A stretch of DNA of 64,000 nucleotides from Rufibacter sp. XAAS-G3-1 (GCF_013623775.1 NZ_JABFAM010000003.1:310001-374000); one strand, 5' to 3'. Shown: positions 42,652 to 52,378, numbered from the stretch's first letter. Made by a program: numbers and translations. Notes: generated by a model not told the origin, from the letters alone.

Positions 42652-44472
42652 ATGGCAAAACGAGGATTCGGGCTGGGAGCGGCAGCCGAACTTGACACCG
42701 AAGGCAAACCCAGGCTGAACAAAGAAAGTCTGCGCCGCGGTCTTCAGATATTCAGATTTCTTCTTCCCTACAAAACCAAGTTCTACATAGGCCTGGGCTT
42801 TCTGCTGTTCTCCAGCCTAACGTTCATGGCTTTCCCGGCCGTGACAGGCATGTTGCTGGACGCGGCCGTAGGTAAACCTACAGCTATTGGCCAAAACATT
42901 AACCGCATTGCGCTTCTGCTATTTGCCGTGATTGCGTTGCAGGGTATTTTCTCTTTCTTCAGGGTGTATTTCTTTGCACAGGTTAGTGAAAGGGCGATTG
43001 CCGATGTCAGGAGCAGCCTGTACACCCAGTTCATGGGGCTGCCACTTACCTTTTTTGAGCAGCGCCGCGTGGGCGAAATCACCAGCCGCATCACCTCAGA
43101 CGTGAGCTACATCCAAGACGGTTTCTCTATCACGTTGGCCGAGTTGTTCCGCCAGGTGACTACCTTGCTGGTGGGCATCGGGTTTATCATGTTCATCTCG
43201 GTGAAGCTTTCGCTGTTTATGCTGGCCACGTTTCCGGTACTGGTCGTTTTAGCCATGGTTTTCGGGAAACGGCTCAAAAAGCTGTCGCGCAAAACCCAGG
43301 ACGAACTGGCGGTGACCAACGTGATTGTGGAGGAAACCTTGCAGGCCATTCAGGTAGTGAAGGCGTTCACGAACGAGCTGTTTGAGATTAACCGCTACAA
43401 ACAAGCGCTGAGCCGGTCGGTGAAGACGGCCATTACCACCTCTTTCTACAGAGGCGCTTTTATCTCGTTTGTCATCATCGGGCTGTTTGGCGGCATCATT
43501 CTGGTGATTTGGTACGGGGCCACTCTGATGCAGTCCGGGGAACTCACTCTTGGCGACCTCACCTCCTTTATCTTATACACCACCTTCATTGGGGCTTCGG
43601 TGGCCGGATTAGGCGATTTGTACGCCAAGATTCAGGTATCTGTTGGGGCCTCTGACCGCATTCTGGAGATTTTAGACCAACCCGTAGAACAAACCGATTT
43701 GGGGCATCCGGGTTCTGCCCCGGTGCGCTTCAACGGAAATGTGCGCTATGAGCACGTGGGTTTCTCCTACCCTACCCGCCCCGATTTGCCAGTGTTGCAG
43801 AACATCCATTTTGACATCAAAGCCGGTGAGAAGATTGCCCTGGTAGGTTCCAGCGGGGCCGGAAAATCGACGATTGCGCAGTTGCTCATGAAGTTCTACA
43901 GAATTGACCAGGGTGCGATCTACGTAGACGGCCAGAACATCAATCATCTCCACTTGCATGATCTGCGCGGAAACCTGGGCATTGTACCGCAGGAAGTGCT
44001 GCTCTTCGGGGGCACTATCAGGGAAAACATCGCCTACGGCAAACCAGACGCCACCGATGAAGAAGTGCACCTGGCGGCCCAGAAAGCCAACGCCCTGCAG
44101 TTCATTCAATCTTTCCCCGAGGCCTTTGGCACGGTGGTAGGCGAACGCGGCATCAAGCTTTCGGGAGGCCAACGCCAGCGCATTGCCATTGCCCGCGCCA
44201 TTCTCAAAGACCCGGCCATCCTGATTCTGGATGAAGCCACCAGCTCCCTGGACTCTGAGTCTGAGATGCTGGTGCAGGAAGCCATGGACGAGTTGATGAA
44301 GAACCGCACCACCATCATCATTGCCCACCGGCTGGCTACCATCAGAAAAGTGGATAAGATTCTGGTCATAGACAAAGGCCAGATTGTAGAGCAAGGCTCG
44401 CATGACGAGTTAGCCCATAACCCCGCAGGTATTTATGCCAACCTGCTACGGCTGCAGTTTGATGTGCGGTAA
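42652..44472 (+). CDS. ABC transporter, fused permease-ATPase (MsbA-like exporter)
   Basis: The 606-residue half-transporter would work as a homodimer. The N-terminal six-helix domain (KFYIGLGFLLFSSLTFMAFPAVTG on) includes the coupling-region motif FFEQRRVGEITSRITSDVSYI. The ATPase has Walker A VGSSGAGKST, Q-loop IVPQEVLLFGGTIRENIAYG, signature LSGGQRQRIAIARA, Walker B ILILDEATSSLD and H-loop IIAHRL. The general type exports lipid A, lipids or drugs. I chose ATG 42652 over GTG 42619. A TACCTTTG box at 42499-42506 could be its promoter. Confidence 0.92.
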   Translation: MAKRGFGLGAAAELDTEGKPRLNKESLRRGLQIFRFLLPYKTKFYIGLGFLLFSSLTFMAFPAVTGMLLDAAVGKPTAIGQNINRIALLLFAVIALQGIFSFFRVYFFAQVSERAIADVRSSLYTQFMGLPLTFFEQRRVGEITSRITSDVSYIQDGFSITLAELFRQVTTLLVGIGFIMFISVKLSLFMLATFPVLVVLAMVFGKRLKKLSRKTQDELAVTNVIVEETLQAIQVVKAFTNELFEINRYKQALSRSVKTAITTSFYRGAFISFVIIGLFGGIILVIWYGATLMQSGELTLGDLTSFILYTTFIGASVAGLGDLYAKIQVSVGASDRILEILDQPVEQTDLGHPGSAPVRFNGNVRYEHVGFSYPTRPDLPVLQNIHFDIKAGEKIALVGSSGAGKSTIAQLLMKFYRIDQGAIYVDGQNINHLHLHDLRGNLGIVPQEVLLFGGTIRENIAYGKPDATDEEVHLAAQKANALQFIQSFPEAFGTVVGERGIKLSGGQRQRIAIARAILKDPAILILDEATSSLDSESEMLVQEAMDELMKNRTTIIIAHRLATIRKVDKILVIDKGQIVEQGSHDELAHNPAGIYANLLRLQFDVR

Positions 44473-45488
44473 TACGTACTAACACATACCTTCTGCAAAG
44501 ACTCCTATCTGTTGCTGGTTAAAGGTAGAAAGTCTATCCTTTTAGCCGGAGACGGATAGGAGCCTTTGTATATGCAGAAAAGGGAGACTACTCTAACCTG
44601 GAACAATCTTTCTCATATACGTTTTACAACAAATTATACCAGAACACTTTCCCTCATCTGCTTCTATCATCCCTTCTATTCCTCTTTAGCTAATTTCTCT
44701 GAGATTCTGCTTCTATTTAACTGTAACTTTAACTGAATTTAACCGTTTAAAGGGCATTACCGCCCATGAAATCTAACTGAAACAGAAAGGAGAAACCATC
44801 CTTTGCTACAAATTGGCTTGGTAAACTGAACACCAAACCATTCAGGCAACTTCATAAAACCTTCTACCTCTTAGGCTTACGCACGGAAAAACAAGCTTTC
44901 ACATCTACACTGTTCTAAGGATAGGCAGCCCAATGTAAACTGAGACGTGTGAGTTCTCTGCTTATAAAACTTCACCTTTTGCAACCGGTTAATTTGTTAC
45001 GCTATACATTTTATAGGTCACCTGAAAGCAGCCCAGAACACCCACAATAAGTTGCTTACACAAAACACTTAACCACCATCAACTTTATTTGATAAGGAGT
45101 CAAGACTATCAAAGGAATAAAAGACCCAGCCTTGTTTTCAAGAAAGCCAACACCGTTGATTATAAGTTTATCTCTTATGAGAAGAACTTATAATCAGCGG
45201 TTCTTTACCTCTTTCCAGCCTTTGTGATCATACTAGCTACAACACGTAATCACCATCCATTATTTTTTTGCCTCCGCGGTACCCTACAACTAACCTGCAA
45301 TTGTAAGGATGAGGATTGAAGAATGACGCACGAAGGGCACCTCAAGTGCTCTGTTTTAAGAAAATACTAAGAATAGATATGGGAAAGTTAGCACCTACAT
45401 CCCCTCCGATTTTTTTTATAGGTAAAAATAATCTATAATTAACTTTTCATTAACAATCCAAACCATCACAAACCAAACCACAACCAAC
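44473..45488. other. 1-kb non-coding region before the Sus operon
   Basis: No gene is seen. A hairpin at 44492-44578 (TCTGCAAAG-CTCCTATC with GATAGGAG-CTTTG and GCAGA) probably terminates the ABC transporter transcript. A second, long hairpin lies at 45153-45202 (ACCG-TGATTATAAGTT with its complement, inner TCTCTTATGAGA), about 290 bases before susC. The rest is AT-rich and free of the palindromes that fill other spacers; it may be a long 5' leader. Confidence 0.5.
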
Positions 45489-48400
45489 ATGAAGAAAGTC
45501 TTACTATTGAGTCTTTTCTTGCTGTCTGTGCTTCTGAATGAAGCCATGGCGCAAACAAGGACTATCACGGGAAGAGTGACTGATGCCGCCACAGGAGAAG
45601 GTATGCCTGGGGTGACCGTACAACTCAAAGGATCTACAACTGCTTCTCCAACAGATGTAAATGGAGGCTATAGTATCTCTGTGCCAGGTACTGGCGGAAC
45701 ACTGGTGTTTTCCTTCATTGGGTATGGCAACCAAGAAATAGTCATTGGAAATCAAAGCACAATCAACGTTCGTCTCGCAACTGATGCCCGGACGTTGGGA
45801 GAAGTAGTGGTAGTAGGTGCAGGTGGTATTGAGCGCCAGGTAAAAGAGCAAGGTTACAGTACTACTCAAGTAACTAGTCAAGAATTAACGCAAGGTAGAT
45901 CTCCAAACATTGCTTCTGGCCTTACTGGCAAAGTGGCCGGGTTGCAGATCAATGCGGTAGGGAGTGGGGTAAACCCAAATGTACGTGTAGTACTAAGAGG
46001 TAACCGTTCACTACTTGGAAACAACCAGGCACTAGTTGTATTAGACAATGTTATTGTTCCTAGTGAAATACTGGGTAACCTAAACCCTGAAGACATTGAG
46101 TCCATATCTGTACTGAATGGTGCTTCTGGTGCAGCTTTGTATGGCTCAGATGCTTCTAACGGAGCATTGGTAATTACTACAAAGAAAGGGAAAAAAGGAG
46201 TTACCTCAATAAGATTAGCTCACACTACAACCTTGGAGCAAGTTAGTTTTTACCCAGAGCTACAAACTGGGTTTGGTTCTGGGTATGCTCCAGGCATTCC
46301 CTCTTATGTACCTTATGAAAACCAACAGTACGGCCCAAGATTTGATGGTTCTATTGTCCAACTTGGCAAACCTTTAGCAAATGGAGAAATCCAAACGGTG
46401 CCTTACTCTGCAAGAGATGACAAATTTGACTTTTGGGAAACTGGTGTTCAAAATCAAACAGATATTTCACTTTCAGCAGGACGTGAAAACTCTAGTTTCT
46501 ACATGTCTGCTCAACGTTTCAATTCACAAGGTACTACACCTGATGACGAATACAACAGAATTGCACTGCGGGTAAACGGAACTTTTGATGTAACTCAGAA
46601 ATTGAAATTTTCTTTCAATACTAATTACACGGAGAATGCTTATGATATTACATCAGGTACTGCGGCAGTTTACGAATATTTATTGAACACACCTGCACAT
46701 GTCCCCTTACTGAATTACAAAAATTGGAGAGATAACCCGTTCGCAAACCCTAATGGTTACTTCAACGAGTATTATCCTAACCCCTATTTCCACATTGAAA
46801 ATAATCGTCAAGAAAGCCGAAATAATTACTTGATCGGTAATGTTGAAGTTAAATTCGCTCCGGTTGATTGGTTTGACTTGACTTATCGTGTAGGTATCTC
46901 AAACAGAAACTATACAAACAAGAACTATACAGGAATCTTTAATTATTCAGATTACACTCTTGATATCTCTCCAAGTAAAACCAACATAGCTGGTGCTGTT
47001 AGCGACAACAATTTCTCTAACACGCAGCTTACTTCAGATGTATTGGCTGGTTTCTACAAAGATTTCAATGAAGACTTCAATGTAAAGTTGATCTTAGGGA
47101 ATAGTATCCGCCAGAACCGTTATACTAGTATTGGGGTTTCAGCAACAGGTTTGGTAAATCCTGATTTATATAACGTAAGTAATCGTGTTGGAGAACCTGG
47201 TGCCAGTGAAGGCAATTATTTAGCCCGTTTGATTGGTGTTTTTGGAGACGTAACCTTCGGTTTCAGAGATTATCTATTTCTGCACCTTACCGGACGTAAT
47301 GACTGGACTTCTGTTCTAGATGAAGACAATCGTTCATTCTTTTACCCGGCGGTAGATGTAGCTTTTACAGCTTCTGAAGCAATTCCTGCATTGCAAGACA
47401 ACCAGTACGTAAATAACCTGAAGTTCCGTGGCGGTTGGTCAAAAGTAGGACAGGTTAACTTAACTTCTGGCAACCCCTTTGGTGCTTATTCTTTACTGCC
47501 AACTTTTGCGCCCACAGCGGGTTTCCCTTTTGGAACCACCTCTGGTTACTCGGTAGGCAACAGAATTGTAGCCCCTGGCTTAAAACCAGAAATCACAGAA
47601 GCTTATGAGTTTGGATTTGATGCTACTCTCTTGAAAGAGATGATTGAAGCCCGATTTACTTATTATAATACGAGTACAACTAATCAAACAGTGCCTGCGG
47701 GAGTCTCGTCTGCGACTGGTTTCTCTTCCTTCTTAACAAATACTGGAGAAGTAACTAACAAAGGTATTGAGTCAGTACTGCGTGTAACCCCTTACCAAAC
47801 TGAGAACCTTACAGTAACAGTAGGAGCTAACTACACTTACAATGAAAACAAAGTAGAGTCTATCTCAGCAGATTTACCAAGATTGGCTTTATCAACCGGA
47901 GGTAACGCACAAGTGTACGCTGAAGCTGGCAGCCTGTTCCCAGTATTGATTGGAACTGACTTTGAACGTGATCCACAAGGCCGTATTATAGTAGATCGTA
48001 TCACTGGTTTACCAACTGTAGCGGCAGAACCAGTAGTATTGGGAAATACTGAGCCTAAGCACAGATTAGGTCTTGATTTTGAAGTTAGATTCTTAAAGAA
48101 CTTCAGATTTACATCTTTGTTTGAATACAGAGGTGGGTACAACAGGTTTCATAGTGGTGGTTCAACCTTTGACTTCTCTGGTGCATCTGCCAGAAGCGCC
48201 GCTTTCAACAGAGACCGGTTCGTGATTCCGAACTCATCTTTTGAAGATCCTGAAAATCCTGGTTCATTTATACCTAACAACAACATTACAGTTGCAGGTG
48301 GTAGTTCTGATTTTTGGGCCAATGGATTGATTATGAATACCGCCAGCACCTATGTCACCAGTGCAGAGTACTGGAGATTACGTGAGGTTTCACTTGCGTA

Positions 48401-48614
48401 CGAAATTCCTGCGGCTTTCTTAGAAAGAACTAAAGTTATCAAAGGAGCTACCATTAGTTTACAAGGGCGTAATTTGTTCTTATGGTTACCAGAGTCAAAC
48501 CAGTGGACAGATCCAGACTATAACTTCACTGATACAAACGCAATTGGTATCACCACTCTAGGACAAACTCCACCAACCAGATATTATGGAGCTACTCTTT
48601 CTGTCAATTTTTAA
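45489..48614 (+). CDS. SusC/RagA family TonB-dependent outer-membrane transporter
   Basis: The 1041-residue barrel imports oligosaccharides, peptides or other polymers with its SusD lid. A signal peptide (KVLLLSLFLLSVLLNEAMA) is followed by the CarboxypepD_reg-like domain (TITGRVTDAATGEGMPGVTVQLKGST), a SusC linker (LGEVVVVGAGG), the plug (GLTGKVAGLQINAVGSG, VVLRGNRSLLGNNQALVVLDNVI, SISVLNGASGAALYGSDASNGALVITTKKG), and the 22-stranded barrel ending YYGATLSVNF with terminal Phe. It begins a three-gene operon; susD follows after 4 bases. No enzyme gene is linked, so the substrate is unknown. Confidence 0.95.
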   Translation: MKKVLLLSLFLLSVLLNEAMAQTRTITGRVTDAATGEGMPGVTVQLKGSTTASPTDVNGGYSISVPGTGGTLVFSFIGYGNQEIVIGNQSTINVRLATDARTLGEVVVVGAGGIERQVKEQGYSTTQVTSQELTQGRSPNIASGLTGKVAGLQINAVGSGVNPNVRVVLRGNRSLLGNNQALVVLDNVIVPSEILGNLNPEDIESISVLNGASGAALYGSDASNGALVITTKKGKKGVTSIRLAHTTTLEQVSFYPELQTGFGSGYAPGIPSYVPYENQQYGPRFDGSIVQLGKPLANGEIQTVPYSARDDKFDFWETGVQNQTDISLSAGRENSSFYMSAQRFNSQGTTPDDEYNRIALRVNGTFDVTQKLKFSFNTNYTENAYDITSGTAAVYEYLLNTPAHVPLLNYKNWRDNPFANPNGYFNEYYPNPYFHIENNRQESRNNYLIGNVEVKFAPVDWFDLTYRVGISNRNYTNKNYTGIFNYSDYTLDISPSKTNIAGAVSDNNFSNTQLTSDVLAGFYKDFNEDFNVKLILGNSIRQNRYTSIGVSATGLVNPDLYNVSNRVGEPGASEGNYLARLIGVFGDVTFGFRDYLFLHLTGRNDWTSVLDEDNRSFFYPAVDVAFTASEAIPALQDNQYVNNLKFRGGWSKVGQVNLTSGNPFGAYSLLPTFAPTAGFPFGTTSGYSVGNRIVAPGLKPEITEAYEFGFDATLLKEMIEARFTYYNTSTTNQTVPAGVSSATGFSSFLTNTGEVTNKGIESVLRVTPYQTENLTVTVGANYTYNENKVESISADLPRLALSTGGNAQVYAEAGSLFPVLIGTDFERDPQGRIIVDRITGLPTVAAEPVVLGNTEPKHRLGLDFEVRFLKNFRFTSLFEYRGGYNRFHSGGSTFDFSGASARSAAFNRDRFVIPNSSFEDPENPGSFIPNNNITVAGGSSDFWANGLIMNTASTYVTSAEYWRLREVSLAYEIPAAFLERTKVIKGATISLQGRNLFLWLPESNQWTDPDYNFTDTNAIGITTLGQTPPTRYYGATLSVNF

Positions 48615-48618
48615 TTAA

Positions 48619-50208
48619 ATGAAAATGAGAAAAATATATAGACGTTTTTTATTTGGTGTCATGGCTCTTGCGGCTGTGTCATGCGATAGTCTTCTTGATA
48701 TAAATGAGAATCCTAATGAGGCCACGTCCTCTTCACCACAACAGGTTCTGCCAAATGCCCTAACAGTAACGGCGGCCAACGTTGTTTCTTACAATGACTA
48801 TGGCTCCTTTATAACTGGTTATATTGTAAACGCAGGCGGTTTTGGCGGATGGGATACTGAGTTCACCTATGGATACACTACTGCTGATTATACAAACCTT
48901 TGGGCTAATACTTATGATAATTTAACAGATTATCAATACGTAGAAGATGCATCCAAAGGCTCCGGGGAACTAGCCTATTATAATGCTATTGCCAAGATCA
49001 TGAAAGCTTATAACTTTCAAATGCTGGTGGATACGTATGGTAATGTTCCTTATACCCGTGCATTGCAGGGAGCAGCAAGCTTAACTCCAACCTATGATAC
49101 TGGTGAAGCTATTTATCAGGATCTGATCGTGAAGTTAGACTCGGCTGTGATGCTGATAAACAACTCTCCTAATGCGAACTCAGTTGGCGCAAGCAGTGAT
49201 GTAATGTTTGGAGGTGACATGGACGAATGGGAAAGGTTTGCTAACACTATTAAATTAAGATTGTTAGTTAGAGCATCAATGAGACCTGGTTCAACAGTTC
49301 CGGCGTGGGTAACTACTGGATTCTCTACTTTTACTGCTTCTACCCCTTTCTTGACGGATGATGCAATTGTAAATCCTGGATATACTGCATCTGCCGGTAA
49401 GCAGAACCCTCAGTGGAACACCTATCATTCTACTGCTGCTGGTGCTAATGCCGCTGCCGGCCGCTCAAGGATTCCTAGCCGCTTTATTTTCAGTTTCTAT
49501 AATGGAACTAAACTACTTGACGAAGGAAGAGGTGAAGCTATTTATAGGAACTTCCCTAGTACCCCTGTTAACCAATTAGGTATCAATGATGATAGTGCCC
49601 CCACGGCACCTACTGGTAGTATTGCTTGGTATACAGGAGAAGGGGAAGGATTGGATGCAGAGAATACAACTGGCATTTTCAAAGGTCGCACTATGGGTCA
49701 GCCTCTTATGCTTGCTGCTGAGAGCTACTTTTTACAAGCTGAAGCAATTACAAGAGGATTCCTTGTTGGAAATGCGAAAGCAACATTTGAGTCTGGTATT
49801 ACTGCTTCTTTCCGGTATCTCTACAAAGATGTAAACGGAGTTGTAACTGGAAACCCTACTGCAGATGCAGCCGCTTACATTGCAGCCAACCCAACAAGTC
49901 ACTTGGTAAACTTTGATTTAGCAGATACGCAAGCCAAACGAGTAGAGGCCATTATTACGCAAAAGTACATAGCCTTGAATTTCATCCATGGACATGAGGC
50001 TTGGAATGAATTCAGAAGAACTGGATACCCATCAATTTCTGGAACTGGTGCTACCTCTACTTTTGCCTCCGTTGGTTCAACTTCACCACGAGCGGATAGG
50101 CTTCCTACTCGGATTTTATATCCTAACTCAGAGTACTCGCTTAATCCTAATAATGCTCCTTCAGGGATCAACCAGTTTACTACCCGTATTTTCTGGGATG
50201 CAGAATAA
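48619..50208 (+). CDS. SusD/RagB family substrate-binding lipoprotein
   Basis: The 529-residue surface lipoprotein (Cys near residue 22 in ALAAVSCDSLLDINENPNEAT) covers the SusC barrel and captures substrate. The SusD_2-like helical repeat fold is visible: YNAIAKIMKAYNFQMLVDTYGNVPYTRAL, WERFANTIKLRLLVRASM, AESYFLQAEAITRGF, and the C-terminal IITQKYIALNFIHGHEAWNEFRRTGYP. It is coupled to susC by a 4-base gap and lies 19 bases upstream of a DUF1735 lipoprotein gene. Confidence 0.94.
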   Translation: MKMRKIYRRFLFGVMALAAVSCDSLLDINENPNEATSSSPQQVLPNALTVTAANVVSYNDYGSFITGYIVNAGGFGGWDTEFTYGYTTADYTNLWANTYDNLTDYQYVEDASKGSGELAYYNAIAKIMKAYNFQMLVDTYGNVPYTRALQGAASLTPTYDTGEAIYQDLIVKLDSAVMLINNSPNANSVGASSDVMFGGDMDEWERFANTIKLRLLVRASMRPGSTVPAWVTTGFSTFTASTPFLTDDAIVNPGYTASAGKQNPQWNTYHSTAAGANAAAGRSRIPSRFIFSFYNGTKLLDEGRGEAIYRNFPSTPVNQLGINDDSAPTAPTGSIAWYTGEGEGLDAENTTGIFKGRTMGQPLMLAAESYFLQAEAITRGFLVGNAKATFESGITASFRYLYKDVNGVVTGNPTADAAAYIAANPTSHLVNFDLADTQAKRVEAIITQKYIALNFIHGHEAWNEFRRTGYPSISGTGATSTFASVGSTSPRADRLPTRILYPNSEYSLNPNNAPSGINQFTTRIFWDAE

Positions 50209-50227
50209 TTCAGTTAAAATCAAAAAA

Positions 50228-51211
50228 ATGAAAAAGATATTTAATCTCTGTTTAGTATTCCTGGGTGTAACTGGGCTTACTTCTTGTCTTGACGAGGATC
50301 CTTTTTTTGATCCGGAAGCTGTTGAGAATGTAATTGAGTTCTATAGTGCAGGCAATGTGGCATCACCTGCCACAGCACCATATCCATTGTTTATTAATTC
50401 ATTTGAAATTGTACCTGAAGTTGACTTTCCTATTGTGGTAGGTTACTCTGGAGCTGATGTTGCACCTGAAGACATTACCGTTACTATTGGAATAGCTAAT
50501 GAGAGTGTTTTAGAAGAGTACAATGAAAGTGAAGGTACGCACTATGAATTGCTGCCCGCATCGGTATATACTCTACCCTCCACAACAGTGACAATCCCTA
50601 AAGGAGAACGCAGGGCAACTTATATCGTAAAACTGAAAACTAATCAGTTTGATCTTACCAAGAACTTTGCACTACCATTAACCATAACTAATGCGAGTAC
50701 TGGTATTGTTAGTGGTAACTTCAATACAGCTGTGTTTTCAGTTGGAGCAAAAAACCGCTATGATGGCCTTTATGAGGTCGAAGGTACAATGATCGACAGA
50801 ACTAACGCTGCGTTTAAAGGTTACTACCCTAAAACAATTGCATTAGTTACCCAAGACCTTAACAGCAATTCGTACTATGATTATGATCAGGAAAATGTTG
50901 GGCACATCTTTGATACTGGCGCTGGGCTAAGCGTTTACGGCACTTTTACTGCTGTTTTCCACTTTGATGACTCAAACACTACTGATTTAGTGGATCCAGT
51001 AGCAAGTGTAACCAATGCTGCTGGTCAACCAGTTGCCACAGGAACCATGAGAGCAGGTATGATAGAACCTACTGGTGTCAACAAATTCACGTTTGCTGCA
51101 GATGGTACACCACTAACAATGGAAGTAACTTATACAATGACACAAACTGCTGCTATGGTTCCTAGAACTACGTGGACTGAAACGTACACTTATATTGGCC
51201 CTAGACCATAA
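50228..51211 (+). CDS. DUF1735-containing surface lipoprotein of the Sus operon
   Basis: The 327-residue protein has a lipoprotein signal (IFNLCLVFLGVTGLTSC). A DUF1735 (BT_3987-type) domain follows: VPEVDFPIVVGYSGAD, ITVTIGIANESVLEEYNESEGTHYELLP, YTLPSTTVTIPKGERRATYIVKL, FALPLTITNAS. A second beta domain follows (YDGLYEVEGTMIDRTN, LTMEVTYTMTQTAAM). Such proteins are typical third members of SusCD loci and are thought to bind polysaccharide at the cell surface. ATG 50228 was chosen; the frame is open upstream inside susD but lacks a signal peptide there. Confidence 0.9.
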   Translation: MKKIFNLCLVFLGVTGLTSCLDEDPFFDPEAVENVIEFYSAGNVASPATAPYPLFINSFEIVPEVDFPIVVGYSGADVAPEDITVTIGIANESVLEEYNESEGTHYELLPASVYTLPSTTVTIPKGERRATYIVKLKTNQFDLTKNFALPLTITNASTGIVSGNFNTAVFSVGAKNRYDGLYEVEGTMIDRTNAAFKGYYPKTIALVTQDLNSNSYYDYDQENVGHIFDTGAGLSVYGTFTAVFHFDDSNTTDLVDPVASVTNAAGQPVATGTMRAGMIEPTGVNKFTFAADGTPLTMEVTYTMTQTAAMVPRTTWTETYTYIGPRP

Positions 51212-51216
51212 TTTCA

Positions 51217-51276
51217 GTAAACGCAGATAAAAAAAAGCTATCTCAAAAGAGATAGCTTTTTTTTATCTGCGTTTAC
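51217..51276 (+). terminator. Perfect 28-bp-arm palindromic terminator of the Sus operon
   Basis: The arms GTAAACGCAGATAAAAAAAA-GCTATCTC and their exact complement enclose AAAA. The inner stem GCTATCTC/GAGATAGC followed by T8 is a classical terminator in either direction. Confidence 0.92.
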
Positions 51277-51329
51277 GTCCAAGCCCCTTTCACATCCAGT
51301 ATTAATTAAATAAAATTTGAACCAAAACA

Positions 51330-51361
51330 TTGCTTATTTCATTTTTTATACGAAACATTTG
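51330..51361 (+). promoter_or_regulatory. Candidate promoter of the arginine cluster
   Basis: TTG at 51330-51332 is followed after 21 bases by AACATTTG (51354-51361), which matches TAnnTTTG at all but the first base. It would start a leader of about 290 bases before the GNAT gene. Confidence 0.4.
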
Positions 51362-51414
51362 CACAGAGACTTCAAGTAGAAGCCTCACTACTATTTCAAT
51401 ACCCCACTAAGTCA

Positions 51415-51546
51415 ATGAATAAAAAGTCGCTTTTATCAGTTGTCATTGCAACGGTAAAACGCTCCATTATAGGGAGTGCGCTTTTTTCTGTTCTGCCCAG
51501 AACAGTTTTTTGTGAACCCATTTACCTCACCCGACCGAGGCGCTAG
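51415..51546 (+). CDS. Putative 43-residue leader peptide ending Arg-Pro-Arg-Arg
   Basis: ATG 51415 opens a 43-codon frame with stop TAG at 51544. The product is basic and hydrophobic (MNKKSLLSVVIATVKRS) and ends LTRPRR, with Arg codons CGA, AGG, CGC just before the stop. It precedes the arginine biosynthesis cluster, which suggests an attenuator or stalling peptide sensing charged tRNA-Arg. A hairpin inside it (about 51459-51487, ACGCTCC...GGGAGTGCG followed by TTTTTT) could be a terminator; further potential stems follow (CCGG...CCGG at 51551-51582 enclosing GTTG/CAAC). This is inference from position and codon content only. Confidence 0.4.
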   Translation: MNKKSLLSVVIATVKRSIIGSALFSVLPRTVFCEPIYLTRPRR

Positions 51547-51659
51547 GCCACCGGCTCAGGTTGTCCCTGGCAACTAAACCGGATGCATCCCTGTATACCA
51601 ATCCTTACGTTGGTAACAGTTCTCCTTTTTTCTTTATTCATTTTTTCAAACATATAGCG
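51547..51659 (+). promoter_or_regulatory. Structured leader candidate upstream of the arginine cluster
   Basis: Nested pairing is possible: CCGG (51551-51554) with CCGG (51579-51582), enclosing GTTG (51560-51563) with CAAC (51571-51574). An alternative stem CAGG/CCTG would compete. Then come GGATGCATCC (51581-51590) and CCAA/TTGG (51599-51614). I do not recognise a named riboswitch class. Confidence 0.35.
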
Positions 51660-52271
51660 ATGCGTACATACGCTTCGGCTGTAGAGTTGCAGCCTATTGC
51701 ACCTGTTTCCATGGAAACTTCAAATCATGCTTTTACTGTAGTGGTGGCTACGGAAGAGCACACCCCTTTTGCCCAGCAGATCTGTGATGAGATGGAAGCC
51801 TCGGCCAAGGCGCGCGGCACCGGTATCGCGAAGCGCTCCCCAGAATACGTGGCCCAGAAGATGCGGGAAGGCAAAGCTGTCATTGCCTTTGATGCCGAGG
51901 GCAACTGGTCTGGGTTCTGCTACATTGAGACCTGGGGACACGGCGAGTACGTGGCCAACTCCGGCCTCATTGTGTCGCCGCACCTTCGTAAAAGCGGTCT
52001 GGCCAAGCGCATCAAGCAGAAAGTCTTCGAGTTGTCGCGCACCAAGTACCCGGAAGCCAAGATATTCGGGCTGACGACGGCACTGGCGGTTATGAAGATT
52101 AACTCAGACCTGGGTTACCGCCCTGTCACCTATTCAGAACTCACCAACGATGAGGAGTTCTGGAAAGGCTGCCGCAGCTGCGTGAACTTTGACATTCTCA
52201 CGGCCAAGAACCGCACCAACTGCCTGTGCACGGCCATGCTGTACGTCCCTCCGAAGGAGGGAAATGAGTGA
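51660..52271 (+). CDS. GNAT N-acetyltransferase, putative N-acetylglutamate synthase
   Basis: The 203-residue protein has the GNAT acetyl-CoA fold: VIAFDAEGNWSGFCYIETW, GLIVSPHLRKSGLAKRIKQKVFEL (pyrophosphate-binding loop RKSGLA) and a late strand region AKIFGLTTALAVMKINSDLGYRP. It is the first gene of the arginine cluster, which otherwise lacks an N-acetylglutamate (or succinylglutamate) synthase, so it most likely makes the acylated glutamate that ArgB uses. The C-terminal part is Cys-rich (CRSCVNF, NCLC). ATG 51660 was chosen; the open frame from 51561 lies in the structured leader. Confidence 0.82.
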   Translation: MRTYASAVELQPIAPVSMETSNHAFTVVVATEEHTPFAQQICDEMEASAKARGTGIAKRSPEYVAQKMREGKAVIAFDAEGNWSGFCYIETWGHGEYVANSGLIVSPHLRKSGLAKRIKQKVFELSRTKYPEAKIFGLTTALAVMKINSDLGYRPVTYSELTNDEEFWKGCRSCVNFDILTAKNRTNCLCTAMLYVPPKEGNE

Positions 52272-52341
52272 TTGAGAGATTGAATGAAGGAGAGAATAGA
52301 AAATCATGAACTCTCTCCTTCATTCAACCTCTCAATCACTC
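52266..52341 (+). other. Long hairpin between the GNAT gene and argG
   Basis: GAGTGATTGAGAG-TTGAATGAAGGAGAGA and its near-perfect complement form a ~30-bp stem with a 16-base loop. It overlaps the GNAT stop codon and ends 37 bases before argG; no T-run follows. It could be an RNA-processing or stability element separating expression of the two genes. Confidence 0.55.
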
Positions 52342-52378
52342 ATTAAAAATTCATTCAACCATTCAATCACTCAATAAA

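Noticed and set aside
51547-51659. SAM, cobalamin or TPP riboswitch in the arginine leader
   Set aside because: The conserved core sequences of these classes as I know them are not found; only generic stems are visible.
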